From positions 28,918 to 92,917 of the forward strand of contig NZ_WMIG01000016.1 in assembly GCF_009711205.1 (NCBI RefSeq): 64,000 nucleotides of DNA, read 5' to 3'. Shown one piece after another: positions 57,623 through 64,000 of this stretch. Source of the stretch: Paracoccus litorisediminis. GTDB taxonomy: Bacteria > Pseudomonadota > Alphaproteobacteria > Rhodobacterales > Rhodobacteraceae. Within the stretch, counting starts at the first letter, position 1, and every line of letters starts with the position of its first letter. The notes under the pieces were generated by a model. The model was given only the letters and a program-made list of their open reading frames with translations, searched no databases and was not told the origin of the DNA. Both the position numbers and the translations under genes were made by a program.

Positions 57623-58375
57623 TCAGCGAAGGCGCGGCGGGGCGTTCGGATCACGCTGCGGCACGGGCTCGGGTTCGATCGGAGCTGGCGGCTCAAGGAC
57701 CAGCGCAACCGCCGGATGTGCCGAATCGGAAAACCCGATATCCGCGCCGCCTTCGATTTCGGGCAGGAAGGCCAGTAATTCGGCAAAAGCCTTGGCCAAG
57801 GCCGGGCGACGCGATTCCTCGACCCCCTTCAGCAGCAGCGTGTGGTTCTGCCGGCCATTCGCCCATTCGGTCGCGACCAGTGCTGCGGAATCGACCAGTC
57901 CGACCATATCGCCCAAGCGAGTCGAAAGCGGCTCGGCGAGGGCGCGCACCACCTCGGGCTGCGGCGCACGGATGCTGCGCGGGGCCTCATCCGGGGCAAG
58001 GCTGGGTTCGGCCTGCAAGGCCTGAACCAGCCAGGACAGCGTCGCCGTATCTAGCAGCATTTCCGAAGGATGCCCCGGATTGACCAGCAGCCCGCGCCCT
58101 TCCGATGCCAGTGCCGACGCCAGCACCCGGCCCGGCAGCCCCAGATAGGCCACCGGCCCGCCGATGAAATCGGCCAGCCGATCCTCGGCATCGCAGGCCA
58201 GAGCCACGGGACCGTCGGGCAGCGGAAAGACCTGCAGCTCAACCCGGTCATCGGCAGGTTCTTCGACAAGGGCCGCGAACAGCTCGCTATCGGCAAGGCG
58301 CGACAGGATGCGGGCCCGCTGCGCCGGATTCGCCTCATGGAAGGGGACGGGGCAAAGCAGATCCAGTGGGGTCAT
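57623..58375 (-). CDS. SseB-family protein
   Basis: 250 residues with an SseB_N-like fold (LADSELFAALVEEP, VFPLPDGPVALACD, YLGLPGRVL near the domain middle) and a second domain. SseB proteins assist secretion chaperones in some species; in alphaproteobacteria the function is unknown. It overlaps the upstream gene by 41 bases. Confidence 0.8.
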   Translation of the reverse strand: MTPLDLLCPVPFHEANPAQRARILSRLADSELFAALVEEPADDRVELQVFPLPDGPVALACDAEDRLADFIGGPVAYLGLPGRVLASALASEGRGLLVNPGHPSEMLLDTATLSWLVQALQAEPSLAPDEAPRSIRAPQPEVVRALAEPLSTRLGDMVGLVDSAALVATEWANGRQNHTLLLKGVEESRRPALAKAFAELLAFLPEIEGGADIGFSDSAHPAVALVLEPPAPIEPEPVPQRDPNAPPRLR

Positions 58376-58964
58376 CGGTCTCTCTCAGGATGGTTTGAAC
58401 GGTCCGGCGTAGGACGGGCAGCAGCTCGGCCTCGAACCAAGGGTTGCGTTTGAGCCAGCCGGTATTGCGCCAGGACGGATGAGGCAAGGGAAAGATGCGC
58501 GGCGCATGATCGCGCCACCCGGCGACAGTTTCCGTCACCCCACCCTTGGCCGCATCGCCAAGGTGCCATCGCTGTGCATGACCACCGATCAGCAGGATCA
58601 GTCGGGGATGCAGCAACTCCATGACCGGCGCACGCCATGTCGCGGCGCAGATCGGCGGCGGCGGCAAGTCAGAGCCCTTGGCGTCATAGCCGGGAAAGCA
58701 AAAGGCCATCGGCACGATCGCGATCCGGGATTGGTCATAGAAGCTGTCCGCATCCACTCCCATCCAGTCCCGCAGCCGGTCGCCCGAGCGATCGGCAAAG
58801 GGGCGCCCCGACAGGTGAACCTGCATTCCGGGTGCCTGCCCCGCGATCAGGATACGGGCACCGGGCTGGAACCAGACCACCGGACGCGGCGCATGCGCGG
58901 TTGCCGTTGCGGCAAAGCGTGCGGCACAGATGCGGCAGGCACGGATGTCATCGATCAGCTTCAT
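58335..58964 (-). CDS. uracil-DNA glycosylase family protein
   Basis: 209 residues: CRIC (Cys10, Cys13), ILIAGQAPGMQVH, FCFPGY (Cys90), PPPPICAATW (Cys107) and PLPHPSW (His163). The four cysteines suggest a [4Fe-4S] UDG of the family 4/5 group. It may remove uracil from DNA; activity is inferred. It overlaps sseB. Confidence 0.82.
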   Translation of the reverse strand: MKLIDDIRACRICAARFAATATAHAPRPVVWFQPGARILIAGQAPGMQVHLSGRPFADRSGDRLRDWMGVDADSFYDQSRIAIVPMAFCFPGYDAKGSDLPPPPICAATWRAPVMELLHPRLILLIGGHAQRWHLGDAAKGGVTETVAGWRDHAPRIFPLPHPSWRNTGWLKRNPWFEAELLPVLRRTVQTILRETDDPTGSALPRPLP

Positions 58965-59165
58965 TGCACATCAGCCCCCCTGACAGGGAAAGTGGCGCAT
59001 CTTCACGAAGTGGCAAGCTTTTCCGCGCCAAGGTGGACACTGGATCGCTGCGCGCATAATGTCCGCTTGTCCCGTTTGCGCGAACAACCCGGTCGAGGTT
59101 ACTCTTTGAGATTAAGCCATGCCTGCCCCCTCATGCTGGCTCCGGGCGGGCGCCGAGGTTTCTGA

Positions 59166-59819
59166 ATGATCGAATTCGACAATGTCTCCAAGTCCTTCTG
59201 GACCGGTACGCAGCGCAAGGTGATCCTTGACCGCGCGTCCTTCCGGTTGGAACCCGGTCGCTCGATGGGCATCCTTGCCCCGAACGGCACCGGCAAGACG
59301 ACCATCATCAACATGATGTGCGGCCTTGAAAAACCCGATGAGGGCACGATCCGCATCGATTGCCGCGTGTCCTTTCCACTGGGCTTCATGGGCGGCATCA
59401 CCCCCAAGCTCAGCGCTAATGAAAATTGCCGTTTCATTGCCCGGATCTATGGTCTGGACCCGGATTATGTCGAAGCATTCTGCCGCTGGTTGACTGATAT
59501 CCACGAATATTTCGACATGCCCGTCGGCACTTACAGCGCCGGGATGCGGTCACGGTTCACCTTCTCGCTGATGCTGGCGCTGGAATTCGACGTCTACCTG
59601 ATCGACGAGGGGATGCCGGGCACGACCGATGTCGAATTCAACCGCCGGGCGGGATCGGTGCTATATGATCGGTTGAAATCCGCGACGGTCGTGGTCGTTT
59701 CGCACCAGGCCTCGACGATCGAGAAATTCTGCAGCTCGGCCGCGGTTTTGCGGGACGGCAAGCTCTACCAGTTCGAAACGCTCGAAGAGGCGAAGCAATA
59801 TTATGACTACTCCGCCTAA
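59166..59819 (+). CDS. kpsT: capsule polysaccharide ABC transporter ATPase KpsT-like
   Basis: 217 residues with Walker A APNGTGKTT (38-46), signature TYSAGM (122-127) and Walker B DVYLIDE (142-148). KpsT drives group 2 capsule export with KpsM. kpsM is not adjacent, so it must lie elsewhere. It overlaps the KpsE-like gene by 17 bases. Confidence 0.88.
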   Translation: MIEFDNVSKSFWTGTQRKVILDRASFRLEPGRSMGILAPNGTGKTTIINMMCGLEKPDEGTIRIDCRVSFPLGFMGGITPKLSANENCRFIARIYGLDPDYVEAFCRWLTDIHEYFDMPVGTYSAGMRSRFTFSLMLALEFDVYLIDEGMPGTTDVEFNRRAGSVLYDRLKSATVVVVSHQASTIEKFCSSAAVLRDGKLYQFETLEEAKQYYDYSA

Positions 59820-61539
59820 GGCACGTGTCTTTCGCATCAGTCGCGAGGAATCTGTTCTGGCGGTCACCCGCGAGTCGGGAGCGGTCGAGACCGCACGAAA
59901 GGTTCAAGTGGAATTGCGCAAGCGTAACGAGACGACCGGGGGTGGCAACGATCCCTCGAAACTTTTTGCGAATGAAGAGGACGGTTTTGGCGATATGCGC
60001 TTTCCCGGCGCAACTGGGCCTGCGAACACCGAACCCCCGGCGGATCTGGATGAGCGCATCGCCGCCGTCCGCGCCGAGAATTTGACCGGGCGCCAACTGC
60101 GCATGGCGCGGCGCATTGCCTCGATGCATGAAATCGAGGCGGAAACCGATGAAGAGGCCGTGGTGCTTCTGCGCGAGCGCGGCATTGATCCGTTCCATCG
60201 CGCGGCACTCGGGCAGGTCATCGCCGACGAGGGCGCGCGCGCCCAGCAATCCACCGATCAGCGCGGCCTGCCGGTTCCGACCCAAGCCCCCGGTCAGCTT
60301 CGCAAGCGCGGCTCGGAAATCATGCCGATCGCGCCCACCCAGTTTCCGGGCCAGACCAAGCTGCCCTCGCGCGACGCGCTGTCCGAGGACAAGCGCGCCG
60401 CCGAGATCATCCGCATCCAGCAAGACATTGCGCGTCGCCGTCGTCGCAAGCTGACGATGCTGGCCGCGCGTCTGATCGCCCTGGTGGGGATCCCGACGAT
60501 CATCGCGGGCTACTACTATTTCAACGTGGCGACGCCGCTTTACGCGACAAATTCGCAGTTCCAGATCCAGCAGGCCGATCAGGCCGCGCCATCGGGTCTG
60601 GGCGGGCTGTTCAGCGGCACGTCGCTGGCGACGAATACCGACTCGGTTTCGGTGCAAAGTTACCTGACCTCGCGCGATGCAATGATGCGGCTGGATCGCG
60701 AACATGGGTTCAAGACGGCGTTCCAGGATGAAAAGGTCGATCCCATCCTGCGCCTGCCCCCTGATGCCACCAATGAGCAGACCTACAAGCTGTACATGAA
60801 TTCGGTCAAAATCGGCTACGATCCGACCGAAGGCGTGATCAACATGGAGGTCATCGCGCCCGATCCCAAGCAGAGCCAGGACTTCTCGATGGCGCTGATC
60901 AAATATGCCGAAGGCCAGGTCGACCAACTGACCGCGCGACTGCGTGGCGACCAGATGCAGGGCTCAATCGAAAGCTATGAGGACGCCGAGAAGAAGGTCA
61001 AGGAAGCCCAGATGCATGTCCAGGAGCTGCAGGAAAAGCTGGGCGTGCTTGATCCGATGGCGGAAAGCAGCGTCGTCATGGGCCATATCGCCGAGCTGGA
61101 ACGGCAGTTGGCCGACAAGCGGCTTGAACTGGGCCAGCTTGAAGCAAACCGCGTCCCGAACCGCAGCCGTGTGCAGGGCGTCAAGGGCGACATCTCCCGG
61201 CTTGAACAGATGTTGGCCGAAACCCGTTCCCAGTTGACCGAGGGCAGTGCCGCCCGTGGGTCGCTGGCGACGATCTCGGGCCAGATCCGCATCGCGGAAT
61301 CCGATCTTGCCACCCGGCAGGAACTGCTGGCCACCGCCGCCGCCCAGATGGAAACGGCACGGATTGAGGCCAATAAGCAAGTCCGCTATCTTTCGCTTTC
61401 CGTCGCCCCCGTCGCCCCTGACGAGGCGACCTATCCCAAGGCTTTCCAGAACACGATCGTGGCTTTCCTGATCTTCTCCGGCATCTACCTGATGCTGTCG
61501 CTCACGGCCTCGATCCTGCGTGAACAGGTATCTTCATGA
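59803..61539 (+). CDS. kpsE: capsule export inner-membrane protein KpsE-like, with long N-terminal region
   Basis: 578 residues. Membrane helix at about 218-240, large periplasmic coiled-coil region (about 380-520), and a second helix at about 553-572. This is the polysaccharide co-polymerase layout. E. coli KpsE has about 380 residues; here residues 1-215 form an extra cytoplasmic domain rich in charged residues. It spans the periplasm toward the outer membrane exporter. Confidence 0.85.
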   Translation: MTTPPKARVFRISREESVLAVTRESGAVETARKVQVELRKRNETTGGGNDPSKLFANEEDGFGDMRFPGATGPANTEPPADLDERIAAVRAENLTGRQLRMARRIASMHEIEAETDEEAVVLLRERGIDPFHRAALGQVIADEGARAQQSTDQRGLPVPTQAPGQLRKRGSEIMPIAPTQFPGQTKLPSRDALSEDKRAAEIIRIQQDIARRRRRKLTMLAARLIALVGIPTIIAGYYYFNVATPLYATNSQFQIQQADQAAPSGLGGLFSGTSLATNTDSVSVQSYLTSRDAMMRLDREHGFKTAFQDEKVDPILRLPPDATNEQTYKLYMNSVKIGYDPTEGVINMEVIAPDPKQSQDFSMALIKYAEGQVDQLTARLRGDQMQGSIESYEDAEKKVKEAQMHVQELQEKLGVLDPMAESSVVMGHIAELERQLADKRLELGQLEANRVPNRSRVQGVKGDISRLEQMLAETRSQLTEGSAARGSLATISGQIRIAESDLATRQELLATAAAQMETARIEANKQVRYLSLSVAPVAPDEATYPKAFQNTIVAFLIFSGIYLMLSLTASILREQVSS

Positions 61540-62369
61540 CCCATGTAAAAACCGGCAATGTCACCTTCGGCAACGACCTGCCCCTTTCGATCATTGCCGG
61601 CCCCTGCCAGCTTGAGACGCTGGACCACGCGCTGATGATCGCCGAACAGGTCGCAGCGGCTTGTGCCGCCGCCGGTGCGGGTTTCGTCTTCAAGGCCAGC
61701 TACGACAAGGCCAACCGCACCTCGCTTTCGGGCCGTCGCGGCGTAGGTATCGAAGAAGGTCTGCGCATGCTGGAAGAAGTGCGCGCGCAGATCGGCTGCC
61801 CGGTTCTGACCGACGTGCATGACATCGAGCAGACCAAGGCGGCCGGTTCGGTCGTCGATATCCTGCAGATCCCCGCATTCCTCTGCCGCCAGACCGACCT
61901 GCTGATTGCAGCCGGTGAAACCGGGGCTGTGGTGAACATCAAGAAAGGCCAGTTCCTTGCCCCTTGGGATATGCCCAATGTCGCGCAGAAGGTCGCCTCG
62001 ACCGGGAACGAACGCATCATGCTGACCGAGCGCGGCGCAAGCTTTGGCTACAACACGCTGGTGGCCGACATGCGCAGCCTGCCGATCATGGCGCGCACCG
62101 GCTATCCGATCATCATGGACGCCACCCATTCGGTTCAGCAACCGGGAGGTCAGGGCGGCTCCTCGGGCGGGCAACGCGAATTCGCTCCGGTCATGGCGCG
62201 GGCGGCGGTGTCGCTGGGCGTCGCCGGGGTGTTCATCGAGACCCATCAGGACCCCGACAACGCCCCCTCGGACGGGCCGAACATGATCCAGTTGGACAAG
62301 ATGCCCGCGCTGATCGCCTCGCTGATGCAGTTCGATGCGCTGGCCAAGTCCGACCCGGTGATGGGCTGA
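61536..62369 (+). CDS. kdsA: 3-deoxy-8-phosphooctulonate synthase
   Basis: 277 residues: SIIAGPCQLET, FKASYDKANRTSLSGRRG, DVHDIEQ, LQIPAFLCRQTDLL, and RGASFGYNTLVADMRSLPIM and DATHSVQQPGGQGG. It condenses arabinose 5-phosphate with PEP to Kdo-8-P for LPS core and capsule. It overlaps kpsE by 4 bases, which links KDO supply to capsule export. Confidence 0.96.
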   Translation: MTHVKTGNVTFGNDLPLSIIAGPCQLETLDHALMIAEQVAAACAAAGAGFVFKASYDKANRTSLSGRRGVGIEEGLRMLEEVRAQIGCPVLTDVHDIEQTKAAGSVVDILQIPAFLCRQTDLLIAAGETGAVVNIKKGQFLAPWDMPNVAQKVASTGNERIMLTERGASFGYNTLVADMRSLPIMARTGYPIIMDATHSVQQPGGQGGSSGGQREFAPVMARAAVSLGVAGVFIETHQDPDNAPSDGPNMIQLDKMPALIASLMQFDALAKSDPVMG

Positions 62370-62376
62370 CTTAGCC

Positions 62377-63588
62377 TTAAGCCGCGGCGATCGCTTTCGC
62401 CGCGGCATGGGCCGAAGCCCAGGCCCATTGGAAATTGTATCCCCCCAGCCAGCCGGTCACATCGACGACCTCGCCGATGAAATACAGACCCGGCTGGTTG
62501 CGCGCCTGCATGTCGCGGGCATTCAGGTCACGGGTATCGACCCCACCCAGCGTCACCTCGGCCGTGCGCCAGCCTTCGGACCCGACTGGGCGCAGGCGCC
62601 AACGGTTCACCCGATCAGCCAGTTTCGTAAGGCTGGTATTCGGCTGATCGGCCAGCCTTGCGGCCTTCAAACCCATCTCCTCGGCAATGGCATCCGCCAA
62701 GCGCGAGGGCAAATGCCGCCCCAGTGCGGTGGCGACGCCCTGCTTGCCCGCCTGCCCCCGCTGATCGCGCAGCGCCGCCGCCAGATCCAGATCCGGAGCC
62801 AGATCCACCGAGATTTCTTCTCCGGGCTTCCAGAAACTTGAAATCTGCAGGATCGCCGGACCCGAAAGGCCGCGATGGGTGAACAGCAGACCGTCCCGGA
62901 AACGCGTCGCGGAGCGGCCCTGCCCGTGGCTGACCACTGCCTCGACCGAGACCCCGGCCAGCGGTCGGCACAGGTCCAGATCCTGCTCGGCAAAGGTCAG
63001 CGGCACGAGACCCGCGCGCGGCTCGATCAGTTGCAGCCCGAACTGCCGCGCGATGTCATAACCCAGTCCCGTCGCGCCCATCTTGGGGATCGAGCGCCCG
63101 CCGGTGGCGATCACCAGATTCTTCGCTCTGACCTGACCGCGACTGGTCCCGACCAGATAGCCACCCTCGGCTGCCGACACCCCTTGCACCGAAGTTTCCA
63201 GCCACAACTCCGCGCCGCGCATCCGATGCAGCAGCATGTCGATGATCTGGCGCGCACTGTCGTCGCAGAACAACTGGCCCAAAGTTTTCTCGTGCCAGGC
63301 GATCCCGGCGGCATCGACCAAGGCCACGAAGTCCTGTGGAGTGAACCCCGCCAGCGCCGAGGCACAAAAGCGTGGGTTCTGCGACAGAAAGCGATCTCGC
63401 TGTGCCGCGAGATTGGTGAAATTGCTGCGCCCCCCGCCCGAGATTCGGATTTTTTCACCCGGCGCGCGGGCGTGGTCGATGACCATTACCCTTTGTTTGG
63501 GTTTGCCTTTATCGGCCTCGATGATCGATCCGGCACAAAAAAGACCGGCAGCACCGGCCCCAAGAATAAGCGTATCCACGTGTTCCAT
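62377..63588 (-). CDS. HI0933/YhiN-type flavoprotein
   Basis: 403 residues with the GAGAAG dinucleotide motif at 10-15, RISGGGRSNFTN, VIATGGRSIPKMGATG and the C-terminal YFIGEVVDVTGWLGGYNFQWAWASA. The family binds FAD; biological role unclear. It converges on kdsA with 7 bases between. Confidence 0.92.
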   Translation of the reverse strand: MEHVDTLILGAGAAGLFCAGSIIEADKGKPKQRVMVIDHARAPGEKIRISGGGRSNFTNLAAQRDRFLSQNPRFCASALAGFTPQDFVALVDAAGIAWHEKTLGQLFCDDSARQIIDMLLHRMRGAELWLETSVQGVSAAEGGYLVGTSRGQVRAKNLVIATGGRSIPKMGATGLGYDIARQFGLQLIEPRAGLVPLTFAEQDLDLCRPLAGVSVEAVVSHGQGRSATRFRDGLLFTHRGLSGPAILQISSFWKPGEEISVDLAPDLDLAAALRDQRGQAGKQGVATALGRHLPSRLADAIAEEMGLKAARLADQPNTSLTKLADRVNRWRLRPVGSEGWRTAEVTLGGVDTRDLNARDMQARNQPGLYFIGEVVDVTGWLGGYNFQWAWASAHAAAKAIAAA

Positions 63589-63641
63589 CTGGGGCGCTTA
63601 AACTTCCGGGAAGTTCTCCACAAGAATTTTCCAATCGCCCC

Positions 63642-63670
63642 TTGCGCGCCGGTTTCCCCTTGGCTAGATA
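63642..63670 (+). promoter_or_regulatory. promoter of tRNA-Gln
   Basis: TTGCGC (63642-63647), a 17-base spacer and TAGATA (63665-63670). The tRNA begins 15 bases downstream, as expected for a sigma-70-type promoter. Confidence 0.65.
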
Positions 63671-63684
63671 CCCGCTCACAGAGT

Positions 63685-63759
63685 TGGGGCGTGGCCAAGT
63701 GGTAAGGCAACGGTTTTTGGTACCGTGTACCGTAGGTTCGAATCCTACCGCCCCAGCCA
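63685..63759 (+). tRNA. tRNA-Gln (anticodon UUG)
   Basis: A full cloverleaf: acceptor TGGGGCG with CGCCCCA, the D arm GGCCAAGTGGTAAGGC, anticodon stem ACGGT/ACCGT around TTTTGGT giving UUG, T arm CTAGG-type GTAGGTTCGAATCCTAC, discriminator G and encoded CCA. It decodes CAA/CAG. Confidence 0.95.
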
Positions 63760-63876
63760 ACTCAGCATAACCAGTTGATCCGACGAAGTTTGGCGGTTTT
63801 GGGCCAGGAATGGCAGGCTATGCCCTCCATGACTGTCCATCACGTGATGACGCCCCAACCGTGAAGGGGCCACCCT

Positions 63877-64000
63877 ATGGGCATCGTCAACTTCGTCTTC
63901 CGCCGCGGCGTGATCTACACCTGGCGGCGCCGGATCCCGGTGCGGATCCAATGCGACGCGGTTCACCTTCAGGTCAGTCTGGGCACATCATGCCCATCGA
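63877..64000 (+). CDS. tyrosine integrase with DUF6538-like N terminus, 3' truncated by window edge
   Basis: Only 41 residues are visible: FVFRRGVIYTWRRRIPVRI and LQVSLGT match the N terminus of DUF6538-type tyrosine integrases (YxWRRRxP motif), which sit next to tRNA genes. The ATG at 63877 is preceded by AAGGGG. The catalytic domain is outside the window. It probably belongs to an element inserted at tRNA-Gln. Confidence 0.65.
   Translation, partial: MGIVNFVFRRGVIYTWRRRIPVRIQCDAVHLQVSLGTSCPS

Overview
This window is high-GC chromosomal DNA of an alphaproteobacterium. Rhodobacterales/Paracoccaceae is the best guess, and a Paracoccus-like organism is plausible. The reasons are the codon use, the secDF-Mth938-ccmABCDG order, a bifunctional Rsh next to rpoZ, an adrenodoxin-type ferredoxin, and a spike-base protein of the Rhodobacter gene-transfer-agent type. 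Species cannot be fixed from the sequence alone.

Region 1 (1 to about 19.7 kb) is the right-hand part of a siphovirus-like prophage whose left part lies outside the window. In order it holds tail genes (a truncated tail protein, a tail protein, a DUF6950-type protein, a J-like tail tip protein), a long tail fibre with three 118-residue repeats and an SGNH-esterase domain, a small receptor-binding-like protein and a one-TM protein. A low-GC cargo block follows (GT61 glycosyltransferase, HNH protein, Imm8-type immunity protein, broken IS110 transposase). Phage genes then resume with a spike cassette (spike base, glycine-rich fibre, 60-aa protein), amidase endolysin and holin-like protein. A second low-GC cargo block (rhamnosyltransferase-hydrolase fusion, IS remnants, a tRNA scrap, an orphan small gene) precedes the integrase. 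The integrase abuts the 5' end of dusA, so the element appears to belong to the known class of dusA-integrated prophages.

Region 2 (19.6 to 31.7 kb) is housekeeping: dusA, mazG, the Sec translocase accessory operon yajC-secD-secF, an Mth938-like gene, the cytochrome c maturation genes ccmA-B-C-D-G, then hisC-tyrC (aromatic amino acid/histidine metabolism), a DUF2125 protein and a ChaC-like cyclotransferase.

Region 3 (31.7 to 46.1 kb) has a MotA/ExbB-like plus MotB/OmpA-like pair, a GT8 glycosyltransferase, a NYN nuclease-like protein, folK, rpoZ, rsh, a puu-type gamma-glutamylputrescine operon facing a class V aminotransferase, two small membrane proteins, grxD and bolA.

Region 4 (46.1 to 63.6 kb) is largely cell-envelope and general metabolism: a thioredoxin-fold protein, gph, a DUF442 protein, typA, a TetR-type regulator, ferredoxin, an EamA transporter, a lipid A module (lpxD, an acyl carrier protein and a ketoacyl synthase), an L,D-transpeptidase divergent from an M15-type endopeptidase, sseB-like and uracil-DNA-glycosylase-like genes, kpsT-kpsE-kdsA for capsule/KDO, and a YhiN-type flavoprotein.

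Region 5 (63.6 to 64.0 kb) is a tRNA-Gln(UUG) gene followed by the start of another tyrosine integrase, so a second mobile element probably begins at the right edge.
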